From: an uncultured Clostridia bacterium
GTDB lineage: Bacteria; Bacillota; Clostridia; TANB77; UBA1234
NCBI GenBank assembly: GCA_944393265.1
Contig: CALXZO010000001.1
Location: forward strand, 140,813-204,812
Direction: 5' to 3'
DNA length: 64,000 bases
The first letter of the stretch is position 1; every line of letters starts with the position of its first letter. A model generated the notes under the pieces. That model was given only the letters and a program-made list of their open reading frames with translations. It had not been told where the DNA came from and made no database searches. Shown piece after piece: positions 9,053 to 17,477 of the stretch. Position numbers and translations under genes: made by a program.

Positions 9053-9917
9053 CTATATAAAATTGCATGTTCGGCTAATTATGTCTATTGAAGAGGTATA
9101 CAGATATGCACCATTTTTGATTAATTCATTCGTACCTTCGCTTGCTTTTGAGTTAATATTACCGTGGAACAGCATAAATATCTTTACCATTATCTAAAGC
9201 AATATCTGCAGTTATCAGTGCACCGCTTTTATGTGAGGCCTCCACGACTATTATACTATCTGACAGTCCGCTAATTATTCTATTTCTTCTAGGAAAATTT
9301 TGAGGATATGGCTTAGTGCCCGGAACGTATTCAGATATTAAAAGCCCTTTTTCTTTTATCTTTTTATATATACTAATATTTTCCTTTGGATAAATGTAGT
9401 CTATTCCATTACCAAGTACGGCAATTGTATTCCCGCCTGAATTTAAAGCACCCATATGTGCATAGGCATCAATCCCAATAGCTAATCCACTAACAGTACA
9501 TATGTTTTCATTTCCTAGATCCTCCCCTATTTGATATGCTGTTTTCATTCCATACATTGTGGCCATTCGCGTTCCAACCACTCCTATTTTTCTATATGTT
9601 AGGGTTGAAACATCTCCTTGCAAAAATAAAGCTACAGGCGGATCATAGATTTTCTTTAATGTGTCTGGATAGCCATTATCGTATATGTTTACCATCATAA
9701 TATTATTATTAATCATATATTTATACATTCTTTCATAGACATTCAAATCAACTTTTGACTTAATTATACTAAAAAGATTATGCGAGAAACCATTTTTAAA
9801 AAATTCATCTTTATTCGAATAATAAATATTTTTTGGTGTTCTAAAAGTTTTGAGTAGTTCTAATTTTGTTTTAGGTGATATTTCTATAATCTTTGAAAAC
9901 CAAAGCCAATAAATCAT
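9053..9917 (-). CDS. dprA: DNA processing protein DprA, needs +1 recoding at CGG
   Basis: A cytoplasmic single-stranded-DNA binding protein that loads RecA on incoming DNA in transformation. The Rossmann-fold core is present: VVGTRMATMYG, SGLAIGIDAYAH, VLGNGIDYIYP and FPRRNRIISGLS. The frame stops at 9159 in the middle of the most conserved motif: GCT GTT CCA CGG TAA. Skipping the C at 9162-9164 gives AVPGNINSKASEGTN and 35 codons in all to a TAG at 9053, for 287 residues. This matches the family, which has AVPGN followed by GTN. No winged-helix domain follows. Upstream is folD; downstream is the PBP1A gene. comEC elsewhere in the window is a plausible partner in DNA uptake. Confidence 0.92.
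9162..9164 (-). other. Putative +1 recoding site (CCA CGG TAA) in dprA
   Basis: Codon 252 is CGG followed by TAA. Skipping the C gives GGT (Gly), the invariant glycine of the DprA AVPG motif, and then AAT for the asparagine that follows in the family. Confidence 0.92.
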
Positions 9918-9937
9918 TTTTACCTTCTTTCAAAAAA

Positions 9938-9970
9938 TGGGAGACTGATAGCATATAGCCAAGTCCCCCA
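9938..9970 (-). terminator. Imperfect hairpin after folD
   Basis: On the minus strand GGGGGACTTGGCTA pairs imperfectly with TATCAGTCTCCC. A run of six T residues follows shortly after. It lies 23 bases past the folD stop and just before the dprA ribosome site, so it may only attenuate transcription. Confidence 0.5.
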
Positions 9971-9992
9971 ATTAATATTTAAATTAAAATTT

Positions 9993-10838
9993 TTATTTAA
10001 TATTTTGCATATTTTCATATGATTTAATTAGATTCTCCATAAGAGTAATAATAGTCATAGGTCCCACACCTCCTGGAACTGGAGTAATATAACTACATTT
10101 ATCTTTTACGTTTGCAAAATCTACATCTCCTATTATTTTCTTAGTGTTTGGTGAACGGTTTATTCCAACATCTATAACTACAGCGCCTTCTTTAATCATA
10201 TCTGCAGTAATAAATTTTGGATTACCTATTGCAACAACGAGAATATCAGCTGTTTTAGTAATATCGCTTAAATTTTTTGTTCTTGAATGACATATTGTTA
10301 CTGTAGCATTTGCATTGAGAAGTAATTCAGCCATAGGTCTTCCGACAATATTGCTTCTACCTATTACAACGGCATGCTTGCCTTCAATATTTATGTTGTA
10401 CTCTTTTAACAAGCGCATAATTCCTAATGGTGTACAAGCACAAAAGCATTCTTGCCCTTGAACTAGTTTACCTACATTAACAGGGTTAAAACCATCTACA
10501 TCTTTTTCTGGCGAAATAGTTTTAAATGCTTCTAAGATATTTAAATGAAATGGTATTGGACTTTGAAGTAAAATACCATTTATATCACAATTATTATTTA
10601 GTTGCTTTATTAAGGCAATTAAATCAGATTGTGTAATATTTGCATCTAAATGATGCTCTACGAAATTGATACCAAGTTCGTTACACATCTTTTGTTTTAA
10701 ATTAACATATATGCTTGAGGCTACATCATTACCTATACGAATGACAGCAAGTGTTGGTTTTTTTTCAAATGATGCTACTTTTGCTTTCAATTCTTCTCTG
10801 CATTTTGCAGCAACGCTTTTACCATCAATTAATATCAT
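9993..10838 (-). CDS. folD: Bifunctional methylene-THF dehydrogenase / methenyl-THF cyclohydrolase
   Basis: A 281-residue cytoplasmic enzyme of one-carbon metabolism that interconverts methylene-, methenyl- and formyl-tetrahydrofolate. The catalytic Lys lies in the YVNLKQK segment. The NADP-binding loop is VVIGRSNIVGRP, and PGGVGPMT is the C-terminal family signature. I chose the ATG nine bases after AGGAG rather than the ATG that overlaps that site. It overlaps the end of the uppP region closely (13-base gap), so the two are probably co-transcribed. Confidence 0.96.
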   Translation of the reverse strand: MILIDGKSVAAKCREELKAKVASFEKKPTLAVIRIGNDVASSIYVNLKQKMCNELGINFVEHHLDANITQSDLIALIKQLNNNCDINGILLQSPIPFHLNILEAFKTISPEKDVDGFNPVNVGKLVQGQECFCACTPLGIMRLLKEYNINIEGKHAVVIGRSNIVGRPMAELLLNANATVTICHSRTKNLSDITKTADILVVAIGNPKFITADMIKEGAVVIDVGINRSPNTKKIIGDVDFANVKDKCSYITPVPGGVGPMTIITLMENLIKSYENMQNIK

Positions 10839-10850
10839 AAAAATCATCTC

Positions 10851-11642
10851 CTAAAATAAGAATAATTGTAAAAGAATTATTATTCCAAATATTACTCTGT
10901 AAATAGCAAAAATCTTGAAGTCGTTTCTTTGCAGGTATTTAAGCAAAAACTTTATAACTAACAGTCCAACTATAAAGCTAGATAAAACACCTAATATAAA
11001 CTCAAGCGAAAAAACAAATTCGTTAAGTTTGAAAATAGTTGCAGCAAGTACAATTGGAGCCGAAAGCATAAAAGAAAATTTTGCAGCAGCTTCTCTAGAT
11101 ATTCCCATACTTCTGGCAGTTGTCATAGTTACTCCTGAACGAGAAACACCTGGGATAAACGCAAGTGCCTGTGATAGACCTATTAAAAAAGTTTGTTTTA
11201 ATGTTAATTTTTCATATGTTACGTTCGAAGGAGATTTCTTATCAACGAAATATAACAATATACCCATAACGATTAGAGCTATAGCTATTATGAAAGGCTT
11301 TTCTAGAACGTCTTCAAAAAATGTATCAAGCACAAATCCAATAATTCCACCTGGAATGGTAGCAAGTACAATATAAAAAAACATCGTTCCTTCAAAGTTT
11401 TTTTCTTTTTTTACAACAGACTTATATGCACCTTTCAATAAAGTTATCCAATCTTTAAAAAAGAAAATTCCAATCGCAAAGAGTGTGCCTGCATGCAATG
11501 CAACATCAAAAGCACCTATATCATCTATATTCCATAAAAGCCACGGAATTATTTTTAAATGTGCAGAGCTAGATATTGGCAGAAGTTCTGTAAGTCCTTG
11601 TATTACGCCCAAAAGAACTGCTTGCCAAACATTAATTGCCAT
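10851..11642 (-). CDS. uppP: Undecaprenyl-diphosphatase UppP (BacA)
   Basis: A 263-residue polytopic membrane enzyme that dephosphorylates undecaprenyl diphosphate, recycling the lipid carrier of wall synthesis. The signature motifs LTELLPISSSAHLKI near the N-terminus and PGVSRSGVTMTT near residue 160 hold the conserved Glu, Ser and Arg residues. The length is normal. An AAAGGAGG site precedes the ATG. It lies 23 bases after the TPR gene and is followed by folD. High activity of this family gives bacitracin tolerance in other species. Confidence 0.96.
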   Translation of the reverse strand: MAINVWQAVLLGVIQGLTELLPISSSAHLKIIPWLLWNIDDIGAFDVALHAGTLFAIGIFFFKDWITLLKGAYKSVVKKEKNFEGTMFFYIVLATIPGGIIGFVLDTFFEDVLEKPFIIAIALIVMGILLYFVDKKSPSNVTYEKLTLKQTFLIGLSQALAFIPGVSRSGVTMTTARSMGISREAAAKFSFMLSAPIVLAATIFKLNEFVFSLEFILGVLSSFIVGLLVIKFLLKYLQRNDFKIFAIYRVIFGIIILLQLFLF

Positions 11643-11665
11643 AAATAAAAACGCCTCCTTTTAGT

Positions 11666-12844
11666 TTAATCTTTTGAATTATATTTATCCATGAAATTAA
11701 ATTCAACTTCATCCTCGTTAATATCGTGAATTTTCATTTCCTCTCTTTCATATTCTTTTTTTACTTTTTCATCAATTGCTTTTTCAAGTTTCATCTGCGC
11801 CTGTGAAACCATATGTAGGCCAGTCAAATAGTCTTTAATATTTTTAAATAATGGCTCTGTTTCTGCTTTATATCTGAAAGATGGATCAATCTCAACAGCA
11901 TATTCAATATTGTTTACAGCACCTATCTCATTTTCTTTTAGTATATTAATTTTTGCAATCTGATAATACGATTTTGCAGCAATTTCATGACTTTGAATAG
12001 ATTCTTTAAAATATTTTTCAGCTTCGTCTAATTCGCCTTTTAATAAATATATCTGCCCCATACTAAAATATGCTTCATATAAATCTGGCTTTAGTAAAAT
12101 AGCTTTTTTGTATGATTCAAGAGCATCATTAAAATCTCTAAGTTCTGTTCTAACTATTCCCAAACTATAATGAAGCTGATAATTATCAGGATTATACTTA
12201 ATTGCGTCTTCATATACATGTATTGCCTCATCGTATTTGTTTTGTGCACATAGAACTAATGCCAAAAGCTCAGATGCAGGTGTATAATCAGGTTTAATTC
12301 TAAGAGCATTATCTAGTACCACCTGTGCATCAGCTTTTTTATTTAATTCATTAAAGATAATTCCTATCTCATAGTAAGACTTATAATCATTTCTATTTAA
12401 TTCTACTGCTTTTGCAAATCGATCAAATGCTGTACGTCTATCGCCTATTGCGTTATATGCTCTTGCTATTTTTACAAAACTTTCACTGTTATGGGGATTC
12501 TTAGCAATAGCTTTTTTATATAATTCAATAGCAGCATTGTAGTCACCCTTACTAGCACGAAAATCTCCTAGCTTTATGTCAATAAGTTCACTTAGGTTGA
12601 TTTTTAAATAATTAGTTGCAAAAATAAACGCGGGAATTATGATTGCAAAAATTAAGATGAAGAGTTGAATTATTTGATTAGGAAAAGCTCCTTTAAAAAG
12701 TGACAATATTTCAACAAGTATAGATATAATTTGAAAAGCTAACAATGGCAGATACAAGCTATTTTTAGTTTCAAAGTACTTTTTTGAAATAAAGCACAAT
12801 AGTACGATGCATAAACAAATATATACGATTCTTTCTAATAACAT
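11666..12844 (-). CDS. Membrane-anchored TPR-repeat protein
   Basis: A 392-residue protein with three hydrophobic N-terminal segments (about 5-22, 30-48 and 60-80). A row of about seven tetratricopeptide repeats follows (about 95-330; units such as NPHNSESFVKIARAYNAIGD). The C-terminus is charged, possibly coiled coil, with an acidic end. TPR arrays mediate protein contacts; the partner is unknown. An AAAGGAAG ribosome site precedes the start. It is first in a minus-strand run with uppP and folD. The topology with a cytoplasmic TPR domain is inferred. Confidence 0.85.
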   Translation of the reverse strand: MLLERIVYICLCIVLLCFISKKYFETKNSLYLPLLAFQIISILVEILSLFKGAFPNQIIQLFILIFAIIIPAFIFATNYLKINLSELIDIKLGDFRASKGDYNAAIELYKKAIAKNPHNSESFVKIARAYNAIGDRRTAFDRFAKAVELNRNDYKSYYEIGIIFNELNKKADAQVVLDNALRIKPDYTPASELLALVLCAQNKYDEAIHVYEDAIKYNPDNYQLHYSLGIVRTELRDFNDALESYKKAILLKPDLYEAYFSMGQIYLLKGELDEAEKYFKESIQSHEIAAKSYYQIAKINILKENEIGAVNNIEYAVEIDPSFRYKAETEPLFKNIKDYLTGLHMVSQAQMKLEKAIDEKVKKEYEREEMKIHDINEDEVEFNFMDKYNSKD

Positions 12845-12940
12845 TTCTTACTTCCTTTCAGTATATGTTCTAAAATCAACATATACTAATATATTTAGCG
12901 CGACTTAAATGCGAAAATATATCTTTTGTAACATCTGATA

Positions 12941-13474
12941 TTAAATCTTTTCATATTTTGATATGTATTTATCAATACAAGATTGTATGCACTTTTTAGC
13001 AGCTTCAGCATTCTCGATTTTCTGAATAGCAGTATGTTTATTCTCTAAGAATTTATAAACTTCAAAAAAGTGAGAAATTTCTCTGACTAAGTGATGTGGT
13101 GTATCTGTAATATCTTTATATTCTGTAAGTGTAGGATCATTTGCCGGAATAGCAATAATCTTTTCATCTTGTTCATTATTATCAATCATGTTAAGTATTC
13201 CAATCGGATAACACTCGACTAATGTTAGAGGTAAGATTGACTCTTGACACAAGACAAGAACATCAAGCGGATCATTATCATCTGCATAAGTTCTAGGTAT
13301 AAAGCCATAATTTGCAGGGTAATGAGTAGAAGTGTATAAAACCCTGTCTAGTATAAGTAAGCCAGTCTCCTTATCAAGTTCATATTTGTTTTTGCAGCCT
13401 TTTGAAATTTCAATTACAGCAGTGAATTTGTCAGGCGTTATTCTGCTTGGATTTATGTCATGCCAAATATTCAT
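12941..13474 (-). CDS. ppa: Inorganic pyrophosphatase, family I
   Basis: A 177-residue soluble enzyme that hydrolyses pyrophosphate to phosphate and pulls biosynthetic reactions forward. YGFIPRTYADDNDPLDVLVL carries the family I metal-binding aspartates, and GILNMIDNNEQDEKIIAIP follows as in the family. The Lys and Tyr of the active site are in place. A GGAGGAG ribosome site precedes the ATG. Having both this soluble enzyme and the membrane-bound HppA in one stretch is noteworthy. It is a single gene, divergent from the RluA-type gene at 13627. Confidence 0.95.
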   Translation of the reverse strand: MNIWHDINPSRITPDKFTAVIEISKGCKNKYELDKETGLLILDRVLYTSTHYPANYGFIPRTYADDNDPLDVLVLCQESILPLTLVECYPIGILNMIDNNEQDEKIIAIPANDPTLTEYKDITDTPHHLVREISHFFEVYKFLENKHTAIQKIENAEAAKKCIQSCIDKYISKYEKI

Positions 13475-13626
13475 AGTACTCCTCCAAATAAGTTATTTAC
13501 TGCTTAATTCTATACCAAATATATACGTTTTGCAACAAGAAAAAACATATTATCTTGTTTACAAAAGTCTCAAAATTATGTAATATATATGGTAGTTAAT
13601 ATATCTTATGAGGGGACTTTTAAATT

Positions 13627-14481
13627 ATGAAAAAAATAACGGTAGATAAAAATAATATAACTGTAATCGAATGTATTATGTTGTCTTATAGCAGAGTACC
13701 AAAAAGCTCACTATATAAAGCTTTGCGTAAAAAGGATATAAGGGTTAATAGCGAGAAAATTTCTGAAAATATAACTGTATGTAAAGGGGATGAAATTTCT
13801 ATATATTTAACAGATGACATACTTTATGGTATTCCTAAATTAAAATCGGAAAACATAGCATATGAAGATGAAAATATAATTGTTGTAAATAAACCTCAAA
13901 ACATGATTGTTGTCAGTGACGGTGAAGATATTGGGTTGGATTATATGGTCTCAAATTACCTAGGGCATAATGTTTTTCCATGTCATAGATTAGATAGAAA
14001 TACAAGTGGTTTAGTTATATTTGCAAAATCTAGTGAATCAGAAGAATACATGAACCAGATGATAAAAAATCGTGTAGTAAGAAAATTATATAGGTGTACA
14101 GTTTGCGGAAGGGTATTTCCAAATAGTGCAGAGTTAAAAGCATACTTATTCAAAGATAGCAAAGAAAACAAGGTTATAATAAGCAATGAAAAAAAGAAAG
14201 GATATGTTGAAATAATAACAAAATATGTATTGTTGGACTACAATAAAAAAGATGATACCTCTGTTCTTGAAGTCGAGCTTGTAACAGGTAGAACTCATCA
14301 GATAAGAGCACATCTGGCCTTCAATGGACATCCTATAGTAGGAGATGGAAAATATGGAAATAACAAAATAAATAAAAAATTTGGCGTCACATGGCAAATG
14401 CTAACGGCCTATAAAATCATATTTGATGATGCATATGGGAAGCTCTCATACTTAAAAGGTAAAAAAATAGTTTTACAATAA
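13627..14481 (+). CDS. RluA-family pseudouridine synthase with S4 domain
   Basis: A 284-residue RNA pseudouridine synthase. Residues about 1-65 look like an S4 RNA-binding domain, followed by the catalytic domain. HRLDRNTSGLVIFAKS contains the catalytic Asp, and VTGRTHQIRAHLAFNGHPI is the second family motif. It probably modifies uridines in 23S rRNA (RluC/RluD-like), but the exact target cannot be read from sequence. A GAGGGGA site precedes the ATG. It converges with the second RluA-type gene, whose stop lies three bases away on the other strand. Confidence 0.92.
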   Translation: MKKITVDKNNITVIECIMLSYSRVPKSSLYKALRKKDIRVNSEKISENITVCKGDEISIYLTDDILYGIPKLKSENIAYEDENIIVVNKPQNMIVVSDGEDIGLDYMVSNYLGHNVFPCHRLDRNTSGLVIFAKSSESEEYMNQMIKNRVVRKLYRCTVCGRVFPNSAELKAYLFKDSKENKVIISNEKKKGYVEIITKYVLLDYNKKDDTSVLEVELVTGRTHQIRAHLAFNGHPIVGDGKYGNNKINKKFGVTWQMLTAYKIIFDDAYGKLSYLKGKKIVLQ

Positions 14482-14483
14482 TT

Positions 14484-15149
14484 TTATATGAAATCTTCCC
14501 AAACACCAGTACACGGGGGATTTTTTGAAAAGTTTAAAATCTCACTTTTGGTTGGATGTTTAAATTGTAATTTATATGCCCACAATGCTATTTGCACATT
14601 ATTATCCCCTTTTCCATACTTTTGATCTCCTACAAGAGGATGATTTATATTTGAAAATTGTACACGTATTTGATGATGTCTTCCTGTTTCTAAAGCTATC
14701 TCAATAAAACTCATATTATTTTTTTCTGCTAATACTTTATATGATAGCCTTGCTAATTTAGCACCCTTTTTCTCATTAGAAACAACCATACTTTTGTTTA
14801 GAGCTTCATCTTTATATAAATAATTCTCTAAAGTTCCAACTTTATTTTCTAATGTTCCATGAACAATGGCAAGGTATCCTTTTGAAAATTCCTTTGTCCT
14901 AATCGATTCAGAAAGCCTGGATGCCGCTTTTGAAGTTCTAGCAAATACCATTATCCCTCCAACAGGCCTATCCAGTCTATGAACTAGACCCACATATACA
15001 TTGCCTGGTTTGCTATATTTTTCTTTTATATATTTTTTTACAAGTGTAAGCATGTCCTCATCACTAGTTTTATCAGCTTGCGATGGAATATTGCATGGTT
15101 TCTCAACTACTATAATATGATTATCTTCATATAAGACATTTAGTTTCAT
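14484..15149 (-). CDS. RluA-family pseudouridine synthase without S4 domain
   Basis: A 221-residue pseudouridine synthase made only of the catalytic domain. VHRLDRPVGGIMVFARTS holds the catalytic Asp, and ETGRHHQIRVQF is the second motif. The lack of an S4 domain resembles RluA/TruC-like enzymes; the target is not determined. An ATAGGAGAG site precedes the ATG. It follows the methyltransferase gene by 15 bases, so the two RNA-modification genes form an operon. Confidence 0.92.
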   Translation of the reverse strand: MKLNVLYEDNHIIVVEKPCNIPSQADKTSDEDMLTLVKKYIKEKYSKPGNVYVGLVHRLDRPVGGIMVFARTSKAASRLSESIRTKEFSKGYLAIVHGTLENKVGTLENYLYKDEALNKSMVVSNEKKGAKLARLSYKVLAEKNNMSFIEIALETGRHHQIRVQFSNINHPLVGDQKYGKGDNNVQIALWAYKLQFKHPTKSEILNFSKNPPCTGVWEDFI

Positions 15150-15164
15150 AACAACTCTCCTATG

Positions 15165-16025
15165 TTATATTTGTTCAAATCTTCCAAAGATTCCACACGG
15201 TAAAACTATATCACTCTTTGTCATTGGTAACCCGATTTCCCCAGAAACAATTTTCCCTTTTTTCTTTATTGTCATCTTCAATATATTTCCCAAAATACTT
15301 GGTGCAAGACCGGTTGTATAAGAATTTATTAGGAAAAAAAGAGGTGCATCTGATAGTATATTAGTGCAAAGTTCAACTAATGTATATAGATTCTCCTCAA
15401 TATTCCACACTTCTCCATTTGCCCCTCTACCGTAAGAAGGTGGATCCATAATAATAGCATCATATTTATTACCACGTCTTATTTCACGTTGAACAAATTT
15501 TATGACATCATCAACTATGAAGCGTACCGGCTTGTCTGCAAGGCCACTCGAAGCAAGATTTTCTTTTGCCCATGATGTCATGCCCTTCGATGAATCAACA
15601 TGACAAACTTCTGCTCCTGCATAAGCACACGCAATGGATGCCGCACCAGTGTAAGCAAAAAGATTTAAAACTTTTATTTTTCGATTAGCGCCTTTTATTT
15701 TTGAAATCATAAAATCCCAATTTGCGGCTTGTTCTGGGAAAAGCCCTGTATGCTTAAATCCCATAGGTTTTAAGTTGAATGTTAAATTATGATAATTAAT
15801 TTGCCATGACTTTGGAACTCGTTTTATGTATTCCCATTCTCCGCCACCTGTCTTGCTACGATGATAATGTGCATCTGCCTTTTTCCATAAAGCCGGGAAG
15901 TGCTTGTTTTTCCATATGATTTGAGGATCTGGTCTTATCAAAAAGACATCCCCCCACCTTTCTAATTTTTCTCCATCTGCCATATCTAATATCTCATAAT
16001 CGGTCCACTTATCTGAGATAATCAT
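15165..16025 (-). CDS. Class I SAM-dependent methyltransferase (RlmI-like, PF10672 type)
   Basis: A 286-residue methyltransferase. The SAM motif NLFAYTGAASIACAYAGAEV lies near residues 121-140, and DPPSYGRG near 198 is the catalytic motif IV. The arrangement fits the RlmI/RlmK-type rRNA cytosine or guanine methyltransferases, without the N-terminal PUA domain. The substrate is unproven. A TTTAGGAGG site precedes the ATG. It is co-directional with the downstream pseudouridine synthase, which suggests a shared role in rRNA modification. Confidence 0.88.
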   Translation of the reverse strand: MIISDKWTDYEILDMADGEKLERWGDVFLIRPDPQIIWKNKHFPALWKKADAHYHRSKTGGGEWEYIKRVPKSWQINYHNLTFNLKPMGFKHTGLFPEQAANWDFMISKIKGANRKIKVLNLFAYTGAASIACAYAGAEVCHVDSSKGMTSWAKENLASSGLADKPVRFIVDDVIKFVQREIRRGNKYDAIIMDPPSYGRGANGEVWNIEENLYTLVELCTNILSDAPLFFLINSYTTGLAPSILGNILKMTIKKKGKIVSGEIGLPMTKSDIVLPCGIFGRFEQI

Positions 16026-16065
16026 ATTTCTAACCTCCTAAACATATTTTGTACTGGTGATAAAA

Positions 16066-17343
16066 ATGCTTGAATTATTATTATTTATGTTAATTGCTCT
16101 TTTATATTTACTATTGTTCAAAAATAAAATGAAAATTGGCATTATAAAAATAAAAAAACTCATTCCAATGAGTATAATATTATTTGTAATCATTGGCTTA
16201 ATTATATTTTCTGAAGAAATGTATCTTACTGCTAAAGAGGCGTTCATGTTATGGGTAAATAATATAATCCCTTCTTTATTTCCATTTTTCATTTGTATAG
16301 AGCTCTTAAAAAGTACGCCTTTTATAAAAATAGTCGGACGCTTGCTAAATCCTATTATGCGACCTTTATTTAATGTGCCTGGCGCAGGCGCTATTGCAAT
16401 TGCCCTTGGAATAACATCCGGATATCCTGTTGGGGCAAAACTTAGCGCAGAACTGTACGAAAGCGGTGATTGTACAAAAGAAGAAGCCGAAAGATTACTT
16501 TCATTTACAAACACCTCTGGCCCGTTATTTATAATAGGTGCTGTGGGAGTTGGCATGCTAGGAAATCAGCAAATAGGAATTTTACTATTGCTTACACATT
16601 TTTTAGGAAGCCTTACCGTAGGGCTTATATTCAGAAATTATAAGAATAATAAAAGTATTGTTTCCGTTAGCACAGCTAAGATTATACCACAAGATAAATC
16701 AAAAATAAATAGTACATTAACAGTAAATAATCTTGGTAAATATATGGGCGAGGCAATTCAAAAAAGTATTGAAAGTTTACTTATAATATGTGGGTATATT
16801 GTATTTTTTGCAATTATAAGCTCACTTGCAAAAAAAGTCGGAATAATTGATTTGATTTCAAAATTAATAGCTCCTATCTTTAAGGCACTTTCAATACCAA
16901 GAAATTTTAGAAGTTCAATTATTACAGGAATTATTGAAGTTACAAATGGAATCAAAATTCTTTCAAAGTCAATTACCACTTATGACATAGTTGGAATATC
17001 TATAGTCGCTTTCCTATTAGGATTTGGGGGAATTTCTGTATTTATGCAAACAGCAAGCATCACAGCTAAAACAAATTTATCACTAGTGCCATATATAATA
17101 GGAAAAATTTTTCACGGAAGTATATCTAGCCTTTATACATATTTAATTCTAAGATATACTAATTTCTTTTCAAATAAGTTAATTAATGCATTTAGCTATA
17201 GCAATACCACGCCTGCTATAATAAACGAGACTTCCAATATTTTAAGTGCGCTTTTAACTGTACTGCTAATAGGTATTGTGGTAAAGGCTATTACTTTTAT
17301 ATTAAAAAAAGCTATATCTACTAAAGAATATTTTAAAGAATGA
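16066..17343 (+). CDS. ylbJ: Sporulation membrane protein YlbJ-like
   Basis: A 425-residue polytopic membrane protein of the nucleoside-recognition/YlbJ family. In Bacillus YlbJ is needed for spore cortex formation. Visible features are many hydrophobic segments, the duplicated motif NNIIPSLFPFFICIELL, and the glycine-rich GITSGYPVGAKLSAELYE. I chose the ATG at 16066, which follows GGTGAT at reasonable spacing; a GTG lies nine bases upstream. It is divergent from the methyltransferase gene with only about 40 bases between starts. The family assignment is good; the sporulation role is by homology. Confidence 0.87.
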   Translation: MLELLLFMLIALLYLLLFKNKMKIGIIKIKKLIPMSIILFVIIGLIIFSEEMYLTAKEAFMLWVNNIIPSLFPFFICIELLKSTPFIKIVGRLLNPIMRPLFNVPGAGAIAIALGITSGYPVGAKLSAELYESGDCTKEEAERLLSFTNTSGPLFIIGAVGVGMLGNQQIGILLLLTHFLGSLTVGLIFRNYKNNKSIVSVSTAKIIPQDKSKINSTLTVNNLGKYMGEAIQKSIESLLIICGYIVFFAIISSLAKKVGIIDLISKLIAPIFKALSIPRNFRSSIITGIIEVTNGIKILSKSITTYDIVGISIVAFLLGFGGISVFMQTASITAKTNLSLVPYIIGKIFHGSISSLYTYLILRYTNFFSNKLINAFSYSNTTPAIINETSNILSALLTVLLIGIVVKAITFILKKAISTKEYFKE

Positions 17344-17477
17344 TCCTCTATATTATTTATTATTGTTTTTTATTGTAGTTTCATGTATTATAATGTTGTT
17401 GTGTGATATCGGATAAAGCTTGATTTTAAATATGTTTTTTTGATACTTTCATATAAAATAAAAAAGGAGGACTATTC

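Noticed and set aside
8979..9197. Plus-strand open frame over the end of dprA
   Set aside because: It overlaps the recoded C-terminus of dprA and has no family similarity; the minus-strand reading is better supported.
3881..9917. murD, the PBP1A gene and dprA as pseudogenes
   Set aside because: Apart from the CGG sites the reading frames are fully intact with all motifs present, and murD is essential.
14484..15149. Second RluA-type gene as a truncated copy of the first
   Set aside because: It is complete for the S4-less class and differs in sequence throughout.
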